DNA from: Cyanidiococcus yangmingshanensis
Lineage: Eukaryota; Rhodophyta; Bangiophyceae; Cyanidiales; Cyanidiaceae
Assembly: GCA_013995675.1 (NCBI GenBank)
Contig: VWRR01000003.1
Location: forward strand, 620,001 to 684,000
Length of the DNA: 64,000 nucleotides
Direction: 5' to 3'
Under the pieces are notes generated by a model, which was not told the origin of the DNA, made no database searches, and saw only the letters and a program-made list of their open reading frames with translations. The position numbers were made by a program, and so were the translations under genes. Shown in pieces: positions 35,070 through 45,202 of the stretch; the first letter of the stretch is position 1, and the number at the start of each line of letters is the position of its first letter.

Positions 35070-35922
35070 TCATTCATGCTCCGTTGAATAGAAGCGAAAG
35101 TACTGGTAGACTAGAACTGAATTGAGTACGAACGCGACAATCGAACTCAACAAATACAGCATGTTTCCCTCGAGTTGAACGAGCGTCGTAAAGAGTCGAG
35201 CTGCGTTCCCCAGCACCTGCAGGAGCAGCGTCGTAATGCTGAGTTGCCCGGTCGTCCGCGTTCGAGCATTCAGAATGATCTGTGGTAGACGACTGGCATT
35301 CAGGAGCGGTATGGAAATAGCCTGAGTAGCCGCAACGAGTCCCAGTGGCGCTACGCTCGGGCTCAGCAACACGGCCATCAGGGCACCGATACCGCCAAGG
35401 AGTGCCAGCGTCATCATGCGTCCTGGGCGAACATCAAAATGACTCATCAGAATAATAATAAGCAGGTTCTGTACAAGGATAAATCCTGTTTCTCCATAGG
35501 TATCGAAAGGGAAGCGATTCCGAAGCGCATAGCAGAGGACTGAGCGCAATACTCAACGTCTCGCAGAAATAGGTTGTAACAGAGATTCCTTTCGCCGATC
35601 TGACCCTCCAGATTCGCACCAGTTGAGGGAATTTATACAGCGCTGATCCGATGATAACGAGCCAGCCGACCAGCGAAGACCACAATCCCAGTGAAACGAC
35701 TTGTTTCGATGTTGTGTGTTGTGCCGGTACAACGGAGGCGAGCTGTGACCGCATTCGATCGGCATAGCTAGCAGCCAGTTTTGGTTGATCATATGCGATC
35801 CACTGACAGGTGATAGAGTGCCGTGTGTCAGCACTCTGAGCGCGTCGTGGACCGGCACAAGTGATCCGAGAAACCGGTGAAACGAACCGTTTTCCGCCCA
35901 CGCCGGACACCCCAAACGCCAT
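35070..35922 (-). CDS. PQ-loop membrane protein, MPDU1-like
   Basis: Two overlapping minus-strand frames together make one MPDU1/Lec35-type protein of about 285 residues. The first has a basic leader, then SSLVGWLVIIGSALYKFPQLVRIW with the first PQ motif, and SAKGISVTTYFCETLSIALS. After a one-base break near 35535 the second continues with YALRNRFPFDTYGETGFILVQ and IPLLNASRLPQIILNARTR (second PQ motif), ending in helices. MPDU1 is needed for use of dolichol-phosphate sugars in the ER; plants and algae also have plastid-targeted relatives. Six to seven membrane segments are expected. The leader could be a transit peptide, so location is open. Confidence 0.8.
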
Positions 35923-37144
35923 CGCTGCAAATCGGGGCCGAAAAGAGTGCTCTTCACTGATCTATGACCTTTGTTTACTTCATCAGTGTGAGGTTGCTTG
36001 CGCAAAGAGCTACGATAACCCCAAGCGATCCTTCTGAAAGTCGCTTTTCGTGCGTTTTCCCAAAGCATTCGAGCCACTCGATCGTCTGCGGTGTGCGCCG
36101 ATGACCCAGCAAGCACCGCAGCTTGACATCGCCCATTCAAGGCAGTGCTGCTCGTTCTGTACTAGAGAGCACGAGAACTAGATGCATGCCACCAAATATG
36201 TTGAATCAGTGAAGTATTTGAAACATTCGGAAACTCTGAGTAATCGCCGATGGCAAATTAGATGAATACCGGGCGCAACGCCAGCACTGAACCGGTTCCT
36301 CACGAAAAAGTTATTGCGTCTCCTCGTCCGTGATGATCTTCATGACGCATGCTTTGACCTAGACTTGCCATTTGCTTATGCTCGTTGGTGGGCAATATAC
36401 GTAGATGCAATCATCTGGAGGCCGGCGATGTTTGACTGTTCGAGTGAGCCTTCGTCCCTGCTACCGAGCGCTGCTGCACAGACCTTGACCTTGCAGTTCA
36501 CGCTCTCCACGACGGCCTATATGTTTCATATGTTTCCGTCGCAGGTCCACAAGAAAACAAATGGTGAGCTGAGTCACAACGTCCGTCAATATTACGGTTG
36601 CATGCGAAGATCGCATGTTCAGTGACATCGAAACCTTTTCATAGAGCTGAGCTGTTGTCGCATATGGAAACTGGGGTAAACCCCGAAAGTTTTGATCCTA
36701 CATTTTGACTGACGCTCATCGCGAGCGCCAAAGTGCGGATCGTATTCTTCATGGTATTGGTTTCAAGTACTGGACTTTGGCCTTGTATTCGATACGCAGA
36801 AACGAACGAACTCATTCCTCAAGCTCTATGCGATCACGTCTATAGCATACTTCAGCGCTGCTTGAAGAGACTTTGCCTAGAACACGTCTTTACTCTGATG
36901 AAATGATGAAAACCAGCACAAATTTCTGGTTCTCGTCCGATCGTTCTATGAACGCGACCACGAAGACTGTGCGTCGAGAGCGAGACCTTTGTTGAGACTA
37001 GCGTATCCCAGTTTGACTTCTTGTTCGGGCCATTTTTCCAACGGTTTCTTTGAGAGTGCTCTTCGATGATCCAGCAGTGTCACTGCCGTTCCATGAATCG
37101 CTACCGATGCTGAAATATCCCACTCAACAAAGATTTGAGTCAGT
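35923..37144. other. Divergent intergenic region
   Basis: 1.2 kb between the MPDU1-like gene (minus) and pirin (plus). The short plus-strand frame 36314-36625 has no motif. A small perfect inverted repeat GGGGT-AA-ACCCC occurs near 36673. Nothing else seen. Confidence 0.4.
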
Positions 37145-38215
37145 ATGGTCGTCGTTTCCGCGGCGACGAACGGGGGATTGTTTCGGCAGGATCGGTCTCA
37201 GTCCTGCGAGCGTCGCATGAAACGCGCGTTTGCTGTGAGCAGCTTCATGTTCGAGACAACGAGTACATTGTTCGCTGCCTCATCTACGCTTCTATCAAGA
37301 ACTTACCTGCGATATCTATCATATCATAGACTGTTTTGCAAAATTTCCCGAGGAGCCAAGTGTTTTCGTGCTGTTTCTTCCATGCCCGTGGTTGAGCAAC
37401 CGCGGCCTCTGGAGCGCGTGGTTACCGCTCGTGAACAACAAGATGGTGTGGGGGCTCGGGTACGGCGGAGTATCGGCTCTGCAAGCCTGGAGAGGCTGGA
37501 CCCATTTCTTCTGTTGGATCACTTCCGCGTTAAACCGCCAGGTGGGTTTCCAGAACATCCCCATCGGGGCTTCCAGACTGTGACGTACATGGTGCGAGGA
37601 AAGTTCCGACACCGAGACAATCGAGGTCACGAAGGAGTCATTGCTGCTGGGGATATGCAGTGGATGACTGCTGGCGCTGGAATCGTGCACAGTGAAATAC
37701 CTGCTACTGAGGAAGAGAATGAAGGTTTGCAAATCTGGATAAACCTAGCAGCCAAGAACAAGCTCGTGCCACCGAACTATCAAGAGAAGCGAGCGACGGA
37801 CATTCCCTTGTTTGTGACAGCAGATGGGAATGTTCGTGTCAAGGTATTGGCTGGTATCCACGAAAATATGCAGTCCGATGTCTCAACGCTGACTCCAACC
37901 GAGATGTTGGATGTGACGTTGGCCCCACATACATCGTTCCAGCATCCTGTGCCCGCAACTTGGAATGCTTGTATGTATGTCCTCGATGGCCTGGTACATG
38001 TTGGAGCGGAAAAGATTTCTGCGGGAAATCTGGGCGTTTTTCAAAGCAACGTTGGTGATGGCATCGGTATTGAGAGTGGCGATACCACCAGTCGGGTCCT
38101 ATTTCTGTGCGGGGAGCCTCTCCATGAACCGGTCGCACATTATGGCCCCATTGTGATGAATACTCGTGAGGAAATCATGCAAGCAATTTCAGACTATCAA
38201 GCAGGAAAATTCTAA
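37145..38215 (+). CDS. Pirin family protein
   Basis: Double-cupin iron protein; relatives act as nuclear cofactors or quercetin dioxygenases. The N-terminal cupin holds the metal site: FPEHPHRGFQTVTYMVRG (two His) and WMTAGAGIVHSEIP (His and Glu). LDPFLLLDHFRVKPPGGFPE and LQIWINLAAKNKLVPPNYQE are typical pirin text. The second cupin degenerates normally and ends EPVAHYGPIVMNTREEI, the standard pirin finish. The pirin fold starts at MPVVEQPRPLERV (ATG 37382). The 79 residues before it, from ATG 37145, are Ser/Arg-rich and could be an organelle leader or an untranslated region. Confidence 0.9.
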   Translation: MVVVSAATNGGLFRQDRSQSCERRMKRAFAVSSFMFETTSTLFAASSTLLSRTYLRYLSYHRLFCKISRGAKCFRAVSSMPVVEQPRPLERVVTAREQQDGVGARVRRSIGSASLERLDPFLLLDHFRVKPPGGFPEHPHRGFQTVTYMVRGKFRHRDNRGHEGVIAAGDMQWMTAGAGIVHSEIPATEEENEGLQIWINLAAKNKLVPPNYQEKRATDIPLFVTADGNVRVKVLAGIHENMQSDVSTLTPTEMLDVTLAPHTSFQHPVPATWNACMYVLDGLVHVGAEKISAGNLGVFQSNVGDGIGIESGDTTSRVLFLCGEPLHEPVAHYGPIVMNTREEIMQAISDYQAGKF

Positions 38216-38791
38216 TGAGATCGACAAAGCAACAAGGCGTTTTTGTCGGCAGCGATCCAACGTAGGCTATTGTAGAGGCTGGATCTCCATCATTTCTTTT
38301 ACAACGAGAGCGTGCATCTCGAGCTGGGACGCAAGTTGAAGACACGAATATCCCTGAATGAGTCGAACACAAATCGCCTGCCGGGTGACAACTTCAGTTT
38401 AAGCATATCGTCGACGCACTTGTTTCGCTTCGATACAAGTACTTGCAACTTGTGCTCCGTCTCTACACGCTGAACCCGTATCCATGTTCCAAAATGTGAC
38501 GTGCGGAACTGTTCCGCAGGCCGGCAGAGCGCTGGCCTGCACTCGAACCCGAGGCCAGCCAGAACAAGAGCGTCGATGATCGCTCGCTACCGCGGCCTCT
38601 ATGAAGCCGAATCATAGATTACGACAACCTGATAGGACATTGTGCTTCTTTGTCAAGCGCACTGACTCAAGCCTCCAATAAATAAACATGTATTATGAAC
38701 GCTTGCTTTATTTTCGGAGTTGCGTTTCTGGGTTGGGTCGCGGTCGCGCACGCTGTCCGTACAGGCGGAAAGGTTTCGCTCTAGCGCTAAC
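38216..38791. other. Intergenic, no gene seen
   Basis: Downstream of pirin. No convincing frame or RNA element. Confidence 0.5.
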
Positions 38792-39061
38792 GCTGTTCGT
38801 TCAAAAGCGCTTTGTGACCAGCAGCGGAAACTTCATACACTTTGAGCGTATGCAACTCCCCTGCACCTCGATTGTAGCTGACGTAGCGTTCGACGACCCG
38901 CACCCTGGTTTGATCGATACCCACTGAAAAGTCTCTAGGTAGCTCTTCTGGGTAAGAGCCTTGACCCGTGCTGGAGTTCGTCCCGAACGAAGGCGACCTT
39001 TCTCAGTTCTGGAAGGCTGCTGATGCGATGACGACGATAGCTCTACAAGCGTAAAGCGCAT
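38792..39061 (-). CDS. Hypothetical small protein, divergent from CDC5
   Basis: ATG 39061 opens MRFTLVELSSSSHQQPSRT. One frame over, the text becomes distinctly protein-like: GTNSSTGQGSYPEELPRDFS, VGIDQTRVRVVERYVSYNRG, ELHTLKVYEVSAAGHKALL. This suggests one gene of about 90 residues with a single-base break near 39005. Its start is only 9 bases from the CDC5 start on the other strand. The family is not recognised. Confidence 0.35.
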
Positions 39062-39070
39062 CGCACGGCT

Positions 39071-40387
39071 ATGAGGGGCAAGGCTACTCCGAAGCGTGTG
39101 AGAACCGAAGGGACCGCCGACTGGAGTCCTGCAGAGGAGCAGGTGCTCCGCGCTGCCGTCGAGAAGTATGGCACCAACCAGTGGGGGCGCGTTGCCTCCC
39201 TCTTGCCGAATAAAGCTCCATCACAGTGTCAAGAGCACTTTTATAATCATCTAGATCCGGCTCTCAAAGGCGCTGGAGGTTGGTCAGTGGACGAAGACCG
39301 TTTGTTGCTTCAGTTGGGGCGTACCCTTTCTGCACAATGGCAAACGGTGGCTTTACTGCTGCCTGGTCGAACCGCTGAAGCATGTGCTCAACGATACACT
39401 CAGCTCACTCAGACGCTCGACAGAAATTGCACGCCTCAAGTTGACCATGGAGTACCTGAGTTGAAACAGGACCCCGACAAGACGCAGCGGGAAGTATCGG
39501 AGGGACGTACGAGGACGCTGCCTGCTCTACAGAGAGTGCGGCCTCCAGACCCGGACGCGGCTGTACCAGCATACCGCGACGGCACCTCGCCTGCAGAGCG
39601 GGAAATGCTCAAACATGCCGGTGTGCGGTTATACGGCAATCCGGATGTTTTGGTCAGCAAATCCAGAAACGCAAACCCATCCAAGGGAACGGCCTCAAAG
39701 AGAGCATCTCAGGCAGTTGAGGAGGACGTACCAGCCGGGGCGGATTCCATTTTCGCAACAGCGAATGATCCTGAACGGCACTGTGTCGCACTGCTTGTCT
39801 CAAAAGCTTGGCATGAAATCAGGTCCTCAGGAACACGTCCGCGGGTGCCGACATGGGATCCGAACTTTTGTGCGATGCTGGCGGAACGAACGGCATTGAG
39901 GGACCAGTTGTGCGCACTCATGCCAACTGCCGCCGATATCGAGACGGACTCGAAACAACAATGGAATGTCGATCGAGCAGTCTGGAGTGGCGAATGGATA
40001 TATCTACCGACGGCAGTAGGTGCTATGGATCTTGAAGAAGCATTGGCGCAGGCGCGTAGTACTCCTACGGACCTGTTTGACAGCAGTTCATGCGCGAAAG
40101 GGGACCGGCCACTGCGAATCCTAAGCGAGCGCAAACATCGCCTCGAAGCGCTTGCATGCATTCATGAGGCGTTAAGAGCTCTGTTTCCTCCGAATCCCCT
40201 GACACGAGTCTCTCGGATACCGCGCATGAAACCGAGTGCAGAGACAGTCACGCTTATTGATTCGGCACTCGCTGAAGATGATGCCGGACCTTGGCTGGAG
40301 GCGATTCGTGAAGCGTCTACTCAAGCTCGGCGATCAAGCTCCCTTCCGTCCAGCCCACATGGTGCGACCGAGGAGGACGTTACATGA
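39071..40387 (+). CDS. CDC5: CDC5/CEF1-type Myb splicing factor, short form
   Basis: Component of the Prp19/NineTeen complex that activates the spliceosome. Two Myb repeats at residues 17-66 and 70-115: WSPAEEQVLRAAVEKYGTNQ-WGRVASLLP with QCQEHFYNHLDP, then WSVDEDRLLLQLGRTL and PGRTAEACAQRY. Downstream is a CDC5-specific block (RPPDPDAA and EREMLKHAGVRLYGN, about 157-190, equal to the RPDP...EMLSEARARL block). At 438 residues it is much shorter than yeast (590) or human (802) CDC5; the middle and C-terminal parts are reduced, as fits an intron-poor genome with a small spliceosome. Starts at the first ATG. Confidence 0.85.
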   Translation: MRGKATPKRVRTEGTADWSPAEEQVLRAAVEKYGTNQWGRVASLLPNKAPSQCQEHFYNHLDPALKGAGGWSVDEDRLLLQLGRTLSAQWQTVALLLPGRTAEACAQRYTQLTQTLDRNCTPQVDHGVPELKQDPDKTQREVSEGRTRTLPALQRVRPPDPDAAVPAYRDGTSPAEREMLKHAGVRLYGNPDVLVSKSRNANPSKGTASKRASQAVEEDVPAGADSIFATANDPERHCVALLVSKAWHEIRSSGTRPRVPTWDPNFCAMLAERTALRDQLCALMPTAADIETDSKQQWNVDRAVWSGEWIYLPTAVGAMDLEEALAQARSTPTDLFDSSSCAKGDRPLRILSERKHRLEALACIHEALRALFPPNPLTRVSRIPRMKPSAETVTLIDSALAEDDAGPWLEAIREASTQARRSSSLPSSPHGATEEDVT

Positions 40388-40523
40388 AAACCTCTACAAA
40401 GGTGCTAGAACAGATGAGCGGTCGCGACGAAATCAACCCTCGAACGGACTCTGAATGAAGATCGGAATGTTCTGCCGAAAACCTCTACCAAGGCGCTAGA
40501 ACGGATGAGCGGTCGCGACGAAT
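40386..40523. repeat. Direct repeat, two 47-bp copies with period 91
   Basis: Copies at 40386-40432 and 40477-40523 share AAAACCTCTAC, GCTAGAAC and GATGAGCGGTCGCGACGAA with about four or five differences. The first copy begins at the CDC5 stop codon, so the duplication lies in its 3' untranslated region. Confidence 0.9.
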
Positions 40524-41678
40524 TCATTCATAAAACAGACACACTATCAAGATAACATCAAGAGTCAGATGTCAAGCGAAATTTGTTTGCTTGTTTGGAG
40601 AAAGCAGCACTCCTCGACACTAGACACTTGGCTCGAACACAGCGATTGCCTACGAGTTCGTGTGAGATGATCGGCCGTGGTTCGCGTTACCAACCCAACT
40701 CGCTAATGAATAGTTAACCGAGTAAACGTCCATCAGAGCAGAATCCGATAATCTTTACGCTTCCCATCGATGCCGAAAAGTAAATTGCAGTGCCCGCACG
40801 GGTGCGCAGGATCGATGTTCCTCTTTTGTGACAAACACGTCTACGAAGCAATGGTGCAACCATGTCGCCCTCATGGGTATGGTTGAAGCATTTAAACTCG
40901 CGTCATCATAGCTCGCTAGACTTTAGGACAACTCCAACTCTTGGTCACTCGCTCAAGTATCCTCGCCACTGCCAGCATACTTACACGAAAGAGACTGCCG
41001 ATTTCGAATTTCAGTCACCGGAGAACGTCCCAAAGAGACACTTTAGAAAGAGAAATTCAGAGTCCTCGTGCTTCTGTTTGAGCACCTGCTCTATATTCGA
41101 AACGAAAACAACTGTGAAATCTCTTGAACAACTCTTTTGGAGTACCCGAAGATCCTCATAACGGACAAGATTGGAGTCTTATGTATTCTTTATAGGAGGC
41201 GATCAATGCTTTCATCCTTTAAGCCGTTCCAGCGACAACGGCAGCCTTCAAGTCATTGAGCGATACCCTTCCAAACCTACTCGAGGGTTTCATCACGTAT
41301 TTTCACGCTATGCCAGAGGTCTTTTTCCGGATCTATCGATAGACCATGCTCAGAGTGTTCGTTGTATGCGAACGTCCTCGTTCGTTAAGGTTCTGACCCT
41401 GCGCCTACGCTCTATCGGCGCACCCGTTCCAGAGCAGCGACGCTTACGTGCAGACGCTGGTTCCGTCCAGTGCTTGACTCCGTCGCCACTCGATCAGAGG
41501 CGGGCGTACAATCCTCTGCAGTCGTACTCACGTGACCTTGATCAACAGTCGTCTACGCTTTGGACTACCACAGTGCACATCGGAAAAGCGAGGACCGCGG
41601 TCTCGTTCACGCGAACAAGGTTTGCTGCTGCTCTGCTCAACGTCGGTTACAGAAGTGATCCTAGGCACCAGCCAACTT
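40524..41678. other. Intergenic, more AT-rich
   Basis: Plus-strand frames at 40862-41161 and 41171-41695 have no motif. The second overlaps the start of Kish in another frame. I see no supported gene. Confidence 0.4.
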
Positions 41679-41897
41679 ATGTCAGCACTGTTTAACTTTA
41701 ACGCGCTGTTGATCGTGATCCTGCTAGTCATTTGTAGTTGTACGTATATACACGCGCTTCAGCCGCGGTTGCTCGATCGAAACAAAACCGGGTTCTTCGG
41801 GGTCTTCTGGAAAGCTGCTCGAATCGGAGAGCGACTCAGTCCGTACGTATCACTCTGTTGCGTTGCTATGGGTGTAAGCGTCCTCCTTTCAACTTGA
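41679..41897 (+). CDS. Kish / TMEM167 small Golgi membrane protein
   Basis: 72 residues, the usual length. [20 protein letters not shown] and [19 protein letters not shown], then [20 protein letters not shown], match the Kish family almost residue for residue, with two membrane segments around the conserved LLDRNKTG...FWK.ARIGER loop. Family members act in the early secretory pathway and constitutive secretion. The ATG is set by homology; the frame is open further upstream. Its stop is 12 bases before the TAM41 start. Confidence 0.92.
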   Translation: MSALFNFNALLIVILLVICSCTYIHALQPRLLDRNKTGFFGVFWKAARIGERLSPYVSLCCVAMGVSVLLST

Positions 41898-41909
41898 TCT
41901 TTAGGACAA

Positions 41910-43026
41910 ATGAATCAAGCAGATAGGGAGTTTCTCGAATCGCTACCACCGGTAAAGCTCGTTCTGGCCTACGGCTCGGGCTGTGTTTCCGCAGCTCGCT
42001 CTGGATCGCTTGGTTACACAGCACACCCGAGACTATATCGTGATTGTGGATAATCCGATAGAATGGTTACTTCAGGCTGTGGAGCGGCATCCTGATCACT
42101 TTCCCTGGTGGTTGCGAAGTCTACGTCGACCGGAACTTGTTGCTTGGCTCCAACGCTTTGGTGCAGGTATGTTTTTTATCCCGCCTATGCCGCTTGCGAC
42201 ACCAGCTGCCGGATCCATCAAGTATGGTGTCATTGCAGAAGAGGTTCTCCTGGAAGATGTGAAGCAGTGGCTTTATTTCTACGCCGCAGGCCGTCTTCAG
42301 AAACCTGTTGAGGCTGTCCTGTTGTCGAACATGAATCAGGCTGAGGCCCAAGCCTGCGCCCTTCGAGTCCATCAGGCCAACCGTACACACAACCTGCTGC
42401 AAGCTATGCGACTGAGTGTTCTGTTGTGTGCTGGTGCCGATATGGGTCCTCGAATGGTCCCCGTTCTGACCCTGTTGGAGCGCATTGTTGGCCTTTCGTA
42501 CACGTCCGACATTCGCATGCACTCTGGTTTGGAGAACCCAAACAAGGTTCGCAATATTCTTCGTGCCAACACCGATCGTTTTCTGGGCATGTACGCAGCT
42601 GCACTAACGCAATTACAGCACGATGGCCTCTTCGAGCGCATCGACGTACGGCCCGTTGCAGCATCTTCAACAGAATCGCTCCAGTGGCGAGCAGATGACT
42701 TGCTGGATCTGTCGGCGCTCTTTCGCAGCGATGTGCACGGTCAGAGACGACGTTATCACCTGCTGGCGCCGCTTTTGCAACTGCCACTTTTCAAAGGTAT
42801 TCAGCACGAAAGTGAGCTCAGACGGCTTCCCTATAGCTACCCGCAAGTAGCGAAAAGATTCCAGGGCCCTGTTGTGGTCGAGTTCTTTGCAGAAGCACTA
42901 GGCGCTTTGCTTCGTCGCAGAGTTCTCCGCAGCTCAGTCTCTCAGGCAGTGAAGGGGCTCATAACTGCTGGACCAACGCGCAGTCTCCAGTATCTCTGGG
43001 GAAAATGGCGACGGCGATGGAACTAA
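41910..43026 (+). CDS. TAM41: TAM41-type mitochondrial CDP-diacylglycerol synthase
   Basis: Makes CDP-diacylglycerol for cardiolipin on the matrix side of the inner mitochondrial membrane. The start MNQADREFLESLPPVKLVLA runs into AYGSG (nucleotide-binding). A one-base break near 41980 leads to VFPQLALDRLVTQHTRDYIV-IVDNP, and the family text goes on: FGAGMFFIPP, KYGVIAEEVLLEDVKQWLYF with YAAGRLQKPVE, and GLSYTSDIRM...NPNKVRNIL. The protein is about 370 residues, normal for the family. No clear mitochondrial presequence is visible before the conserved part. Identity is secure. Confidence 0.9.
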
Positions 43027-43181
43027 ATGCTACGAGAAATGTCCATCCGAGAACTTTAGGCTAGGTAGAGGACCTGGACGGCAAGCGAGGGGCTCGGAGC
43101 CACTGCGCCTCAAACAGGTTTGGCGCCGTACCTAGAATGTACATCCATCGGCGTCGATACCTTGCTCGAGCGCGGATACTG

Positions 43182-43379
43182 TCACTGGAGGAGCCGTTTT
43201 TGAATAATCTCAATGAACAGGGCTCCGATAACGACATAAAGAAGCCGAGCGCGCCACCCTTCGTTTATGGCACTCGAGTTGCAGGACGGCCCCCGAGGCG
43301 ACCTGAGTGGCCGTGCCAGGCGAACAAGGTTCGGTTGAACGGACCGGTGAGCACTTCTTTGGGGTGCGAGCGTCTCCAT
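43182..43379 (-). CDS. Candidate tail-anchored small ER protein (RAMP4/SERP1-like)
   Basis: A minus-strand ATG frame of 65 residues with a basic N-terminus and a single C-terminal membrane segment: RARLLYVVIGALFIEIIQKR. The ending resembles the RAMP4/SERP1 tail (...VVxGSAxFQIIQ...), which stabilises nascent proteins at the Sec61 channel. The N-terminal half does not clearly match, and the gene would lie divergent from the P450. Plausible but unproven; a chance open frame cannot be excluded. Confidence 0.3.
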   Translation of the reverse strand: METLAPQRSAHRSVQPNLVRLARPLRSPRGPSCNSSAINEGWRARLLYVVIGALFIEIIQKRLLQ

Positions 43380-43447
43380 CCGGTCTGGAGAACGCGAGTG
43401 ACGGTTGAAACCTCGACGAAACTGACACAACTCGAACGTGTCCAGAG

Positions 43448-44933
43448 ATGCAGGCAGCCCAAGTGCTCCTCCGCCCCGAAAGCGCGCTGCTCGTAGCGGC
43501 AACTGCTTTGGTTGGGCTCCTCCTCGTCCGTCACAGGTTTGTTCACCCGCGCGCTTCTCGTATCGACTCGGCGGAAGACGAAAAGCACCTGCCAGGGCCA
43601 ATCAACGTTCAAAACCGAGTTGGAGAGACGTCAACCACCCTGCATTCGCGGCTGGTGTCCATACATACGCGCTGGGTTTCGTTTCACGCTTCTGGAGGCG
43701 CCACAGCGGTTTCTGGCGACTGCCCGGAAACAACACGGGGACGTTTTCACAGTTCAAATGTTCGGTCGGCGGCTAACCTTTGTATTTTCAGAACGGGGTC
43801 TGGACCAGTTTTTTCATTCGGCCCCATCGAAAGTGAGCTTCATCCGAGCAGTTGAGCCCTTCACGCATGGCATTTTTGGGCTACCGCCGTCGCGGTTTGC
43901 CGCGATCCTTCACGAACTACTCGGACAGCTACGTTCAGAACTGCAGTTTGTTGATAAACCAAGTGCGGGCCTGGCGAGCCACCTTCGCAGTTTTGCTACA
44001 GCGCTTCGAGCCACACTTTGTGAACGTCTGCAGGCGCATGCCATCGACGGTGCGCTCAGGCTTGACGACTTGTTCGACTTTTGTGGTCGATCTCTGTTTG
44101 CAGCCTCGTTGAGAACGTTATTCGGATGCGCCTGTGCGAATACCTTGAATCCTCATGACCGTCTCTATGAGACATTCGTTCAGTTTGATCAAAGCTTCGA
44201 GCTCGCATCGTTACCGCTCCCGCAATGGCTGTTGCCTTGGTTCACGGGCGCCCGTCGACGCCTCCTGCAAGACATGCAGCGTGCCCTGCCACTCATCGAA
44301 CCGGAGGCACCTGCTGGAAAGTTACTTCAGCGGTTGGAGTCCGACACGAAACTGCAGGCTTCTGTGATGCTGACGCTGCTGTGGGCATCTTCGGCGAATA
44401 CGCTGCTCAGCGCTGGCTGGTTGATTAGTCTCAGCGCCTGTGAGGAAGGTTTCACGAGACCCCCGCCCGATACCTTGGCCTGGAACCTAGTGCTTGAGAC
44501 GCTTCGTCTCACGAGCAGTGGCATTGCGGTTCGCAGCGTCCTCGAGCCTCTTTTTATTGATGGTCTCTGTATTCCAACTGGCGATTATTTATGTGTTTCG
44601 CCGTGGTTAGCGCATCGCGACGACATTCGTGGAGGCGAGCGTTTTCATCCGCAACGCTTCACGGGGCTGGCTGATAAGAAAGCGTTGTTCCGCGGGCGTG
44701 GAAGAATGCTGCACACATTCGGTGGAGGCCTGTATCGTTGCCCAGGTCAAGAGTTCGCTCTGCACGAGCTCGTCTATTTCATTCAAATCTTTTACGAATT
44801 TATTGCGCAAGTGAAGCTGGATCAGTGTGACGATCCCTTGTCGCTCATGGATCCGTATCGGCTGGTTGGTATCAAGAGACCAACTCGAGCTCTGTCGGCG
44901 ACGCTTGTGCTGGTCCCTTCTAGCAGCGATTGA
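43448..44933 (+). CDS. Cytochrome P450, CYP7/CYP8/CYP51-like
   Basis: Haem-thiolate monooxygenase. ATG 43448 begins a membrane anchor (ESALLVAATALVGLLLV) and LPGP hinge. After a one-base break near 43630 the main frame starts with PYIRAGFRFTLLEAPQRFLA and GDVFTVQMFGRRLTFVF, text of the CYP51/CYP7/CYP8 clan. K-helix ETLRLTSSGIAVR (ExxR) is near 44500, and the haem loop FGGGLYRCPGQEFALHEL is near 44720 with the Cys ligand. The I-helix reads LLWASSANTLLSAGW, lacking the usual AGxDT but like the (S/A)xxNT seen in CYP7/CYP8-type enzymes. About 495 residues, normal. A sterol-related substrate is an inference only. Confidence 0.85.
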
Positions 44934-45202
44934 GTAGTCTACCACGCCCGTCTATTCCTGGACATGATTTGGCGCTCGTGATGATCGGACGATGCTCGGA
45001 TTTCTGCCCAGACTCAAGGTCTCATGGAGCGCCGAGTGGCACAACCATGGGGTGGTCATGGCCAGCGACTCAATTCCAGAGCCGCCTCTCGCTCATACGC
45101 ATTGGAGCTCGCATCATCATGCTTGTACTCCTTTTGGCTCATTTGTTTTATTTTTTCAAGTAAAGAAGGCTGGCTGTAGCTATCCTTCCTGGTCGTTGTT
45201 CT

